Positions 5,500 through 5,737 of a stretch of 5,737 nucleotides of DNA are shown piece after piece. The notes below the pieces were generated by a model. That model did no database searches, was not told the DNA's origin, and saw only the letters and a program-made list of their open reading frames with translations. Within the stretch, counting starts at the first letter, position 1. Each line of letters starts with the position of its first letter. The position numbers were made by a program, and so were the translations under genes. The stretch comes from DASQQQ01 sp036390995. Lineage in GTDB: Bacteria > Actinomycetota > UBA4738 > HRBIN12. Location: NCBI GenBank assembly GCA_036390995.1, contig DASWAT010000148.1, positions 1 through 5,737 of the forward strand. Direction: 5' to 3'.

Positions 5500-5523
5500 C
5501 TACTGCCTATTGCGGAACGCTAC
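5500..5523 (-). repeat. Right terminal inverted repeat of the IS
   Basis: Its reverse complement starts GTAGCGT and ends GGCAGTAG, pairing with the left repeat at 4057-4080 at 17 of 24 positions without gaps. Confidence 0.65.
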
Positions 5524-5532
5524 TGAGGGCGG
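5524..5532. repeat. Right copy of probable IS target-site duplication
   Basis: TGAGGGCGG directly abuts the right IS end and matches the left flank CGGGGGCGG at 7 of 9 bases, with GGGCGG identical. Confidence 0.45.
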
Positions 5533-5541
5533 CCGGCCCTC

Positions 5542-5553
5542 GCCTCCGGAGGC
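5542..5553. repeat. 12-bp palindrome GCCTCCGGAGGC upstream of the exported-protein gene
   Basis: A perfect palindrome 38 nt before the GTG at 5591 and just upstream of the putative -10. It could be an operator. Its GGAGG (5548-5552) could also act as a Shine-Dalgarno for an alternative in-frame TTG start at 5564, 11 nt away. Confidence 0.25.
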
Positions 5554-5576
5554 TCTGCACGATTTGACCGATGCGG

Positions 5577-5582
5577 TACCAT
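5577..5582 (+). promoter_or_regulatory. Possible -10 element of a leaderless exported-protein gene
   Basis: TACCAT fits TANNNT and would place the transcription start at about 5589-5591, that is, at the GTG itself. No Shine-Dalgarno precedes that GTG, which is consistent with leaderless translation, common in actinobacteria. No good -35 lies at 17-18 nt; TTGACC at 5564-5569 is too close to serve this -10. Confidence 0.3.
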
Positions 5583-5590
5583 GCGCCCCC

Positions 5591-5737
5591 GTGGGCGTCG
5601 TCGAGGGCTCCGATCGACACGCGACACCGCGGCGGGTGGCGGCCGCGTTGCTCGCAACCACGCTCATGGTGTTCCTCGTATCCCTGCCCGCGGTTGCGGC
5701 AGCCCGCTCGTATCGAACCCGACTCCTCACGATGCTC
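5591..5737 (+). CDS. N-terminus of an exported protein (truncated by window end)
   Basis: The 49 visible residues form a textbook Sec signal peptide. The N-region is MGVVEGSDRHATPRR (1-15), the hydrophobic core is VAAALLATTLMVFLVSL (16-32), and the C-region is PAVAAARS with an AxA-type cleavage site near 36-38. About a dozen residues follow (RSYRTRLLTML) before the window ends. The RR pair is not followed by a Tat-type motif. The chosen start is GTG 5591 with a possible leaderless promoter. TTG at 5564 is an in-frame alternative that would add nine residues. The function cannot be told from the visible part. The gene is divergent from the sulfurtransferase, with the IS in between. An antisense frame (5500-5730) exists but has low-complexity Arg/Ala/Ser composition. 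Confidence 0.6.
   Translation, partial: MGVVEGSDRHATPRRVAAALLATTLMVFLVSLPAVAAARSYRTRLLTML

Larger units (their letters stand above)
4057..5523 (+). mobile_element. Complete insertion sequence, ISLre2-like (about 1467 bp)
   Basis: The element is bounded by imperfect 24-bp terminal inverted repeats (4057-4080 and 5500-5523; 17 of 24 bases match, both tips start GTAGCGT). It holds one transposase gene on the + strand plus a palindromic terminator-like sequence after it. The length and single-gene design fit the ISLre2 (UPF0236) family. Flanking bases form a probable 8-9 bp target duplication. The transposase frame is intact with all likely catalytic residues, so the copy may still be mobile. 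It inserted between the divergent sulfurtransferase and exported-protein genes, 18 nt upstream of the sulfurtransferase -35 candidate and 67 nt upstream of the other start codon. Confidence 0.75.

Noticed and set aside
1..5737. CRISPR array, tRNA or rRNA genes
   Set aside because: No regularly spaced direct repeats and no tRNA-like or rRNA-like segments were seen on either strand.

Overview
The window is GC-rich with strongly GC-biased third codon positions. It carries an actinobacterial-style DUF222/13E12 HNH nuclease gene with an actinobacterial/Firmicute-type LexA box, a SufB, and a thiosulfate sulfurtransferase closely resembling mycobacterial CysA2/CysA3. Together these point to a member of the Actinomycetota. 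Genus cannot be set from this window; the general look would also fit a deep-branching lineage.

Layout, left to right. (1) Positions 3-134 are probably the C-terminal tail of an unidentified gene on the + strand. (2) Positions 137-152 are a perfect SOS-box match (TCGAAC-N4-GTTCGA), directly upstream of a + strand DUF222-HNH gene (162-1394). (3) Converging on it with only 3 nt between the stop codons is a - strand sulfur block. Thiosulfate sulfurtransferase (2936-3778) is followed after 125 nt by sufB (1398-2810), and neither sufC nor sufD lies next to sufB. (4) The sulfurtransferase has a long putative leader (about 3779-4002). It contains a candidate promoter with a 20-bp inverted repeat filling the -35/-10 spacer, a 26-codon upstream ORF with two consecutive Cys codons, and an 11-bp perfect hairpin just before the ribosome binding site. 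This arrangement suggests cysteine- or sulfur-responsive control, but that is inference. (5) A complete insertion sequence of about 1.47 kb (4057-5523) sits 18 nt upstream of that promoter. It has 24-bp imperfect terminal inverted repeats, a probable slightly decayed 8-9 bp target duplication, and one ISLre2/UPF0236-type transposase gene (4163-5413). (6) On the far side of the IS, a + strand gene for an exported protein begins (5591 to the window end), apparently leaderless, with a clear signal peptide.

Reading the parts together: the IS landed in what was a divergent intergenic region between the sulfurtransferase and the exported-protein gene, and appears to have left both promoters outside its ends. 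Sulfurtransferase and SufB both handle sulfur (sulfane-sulfur transfer and Fe-S cluster scaffolding) and may be expressed together, although sufB also has a possible promoter of its own. The HNH gene looks like an independent, DNA-damage-inducible unit. The observations most worth checking are the Cys-codon leader ORF with its downstream hairpin, the LexA box on the HNH gene, the orphan sufB and the exact IS boundaries.
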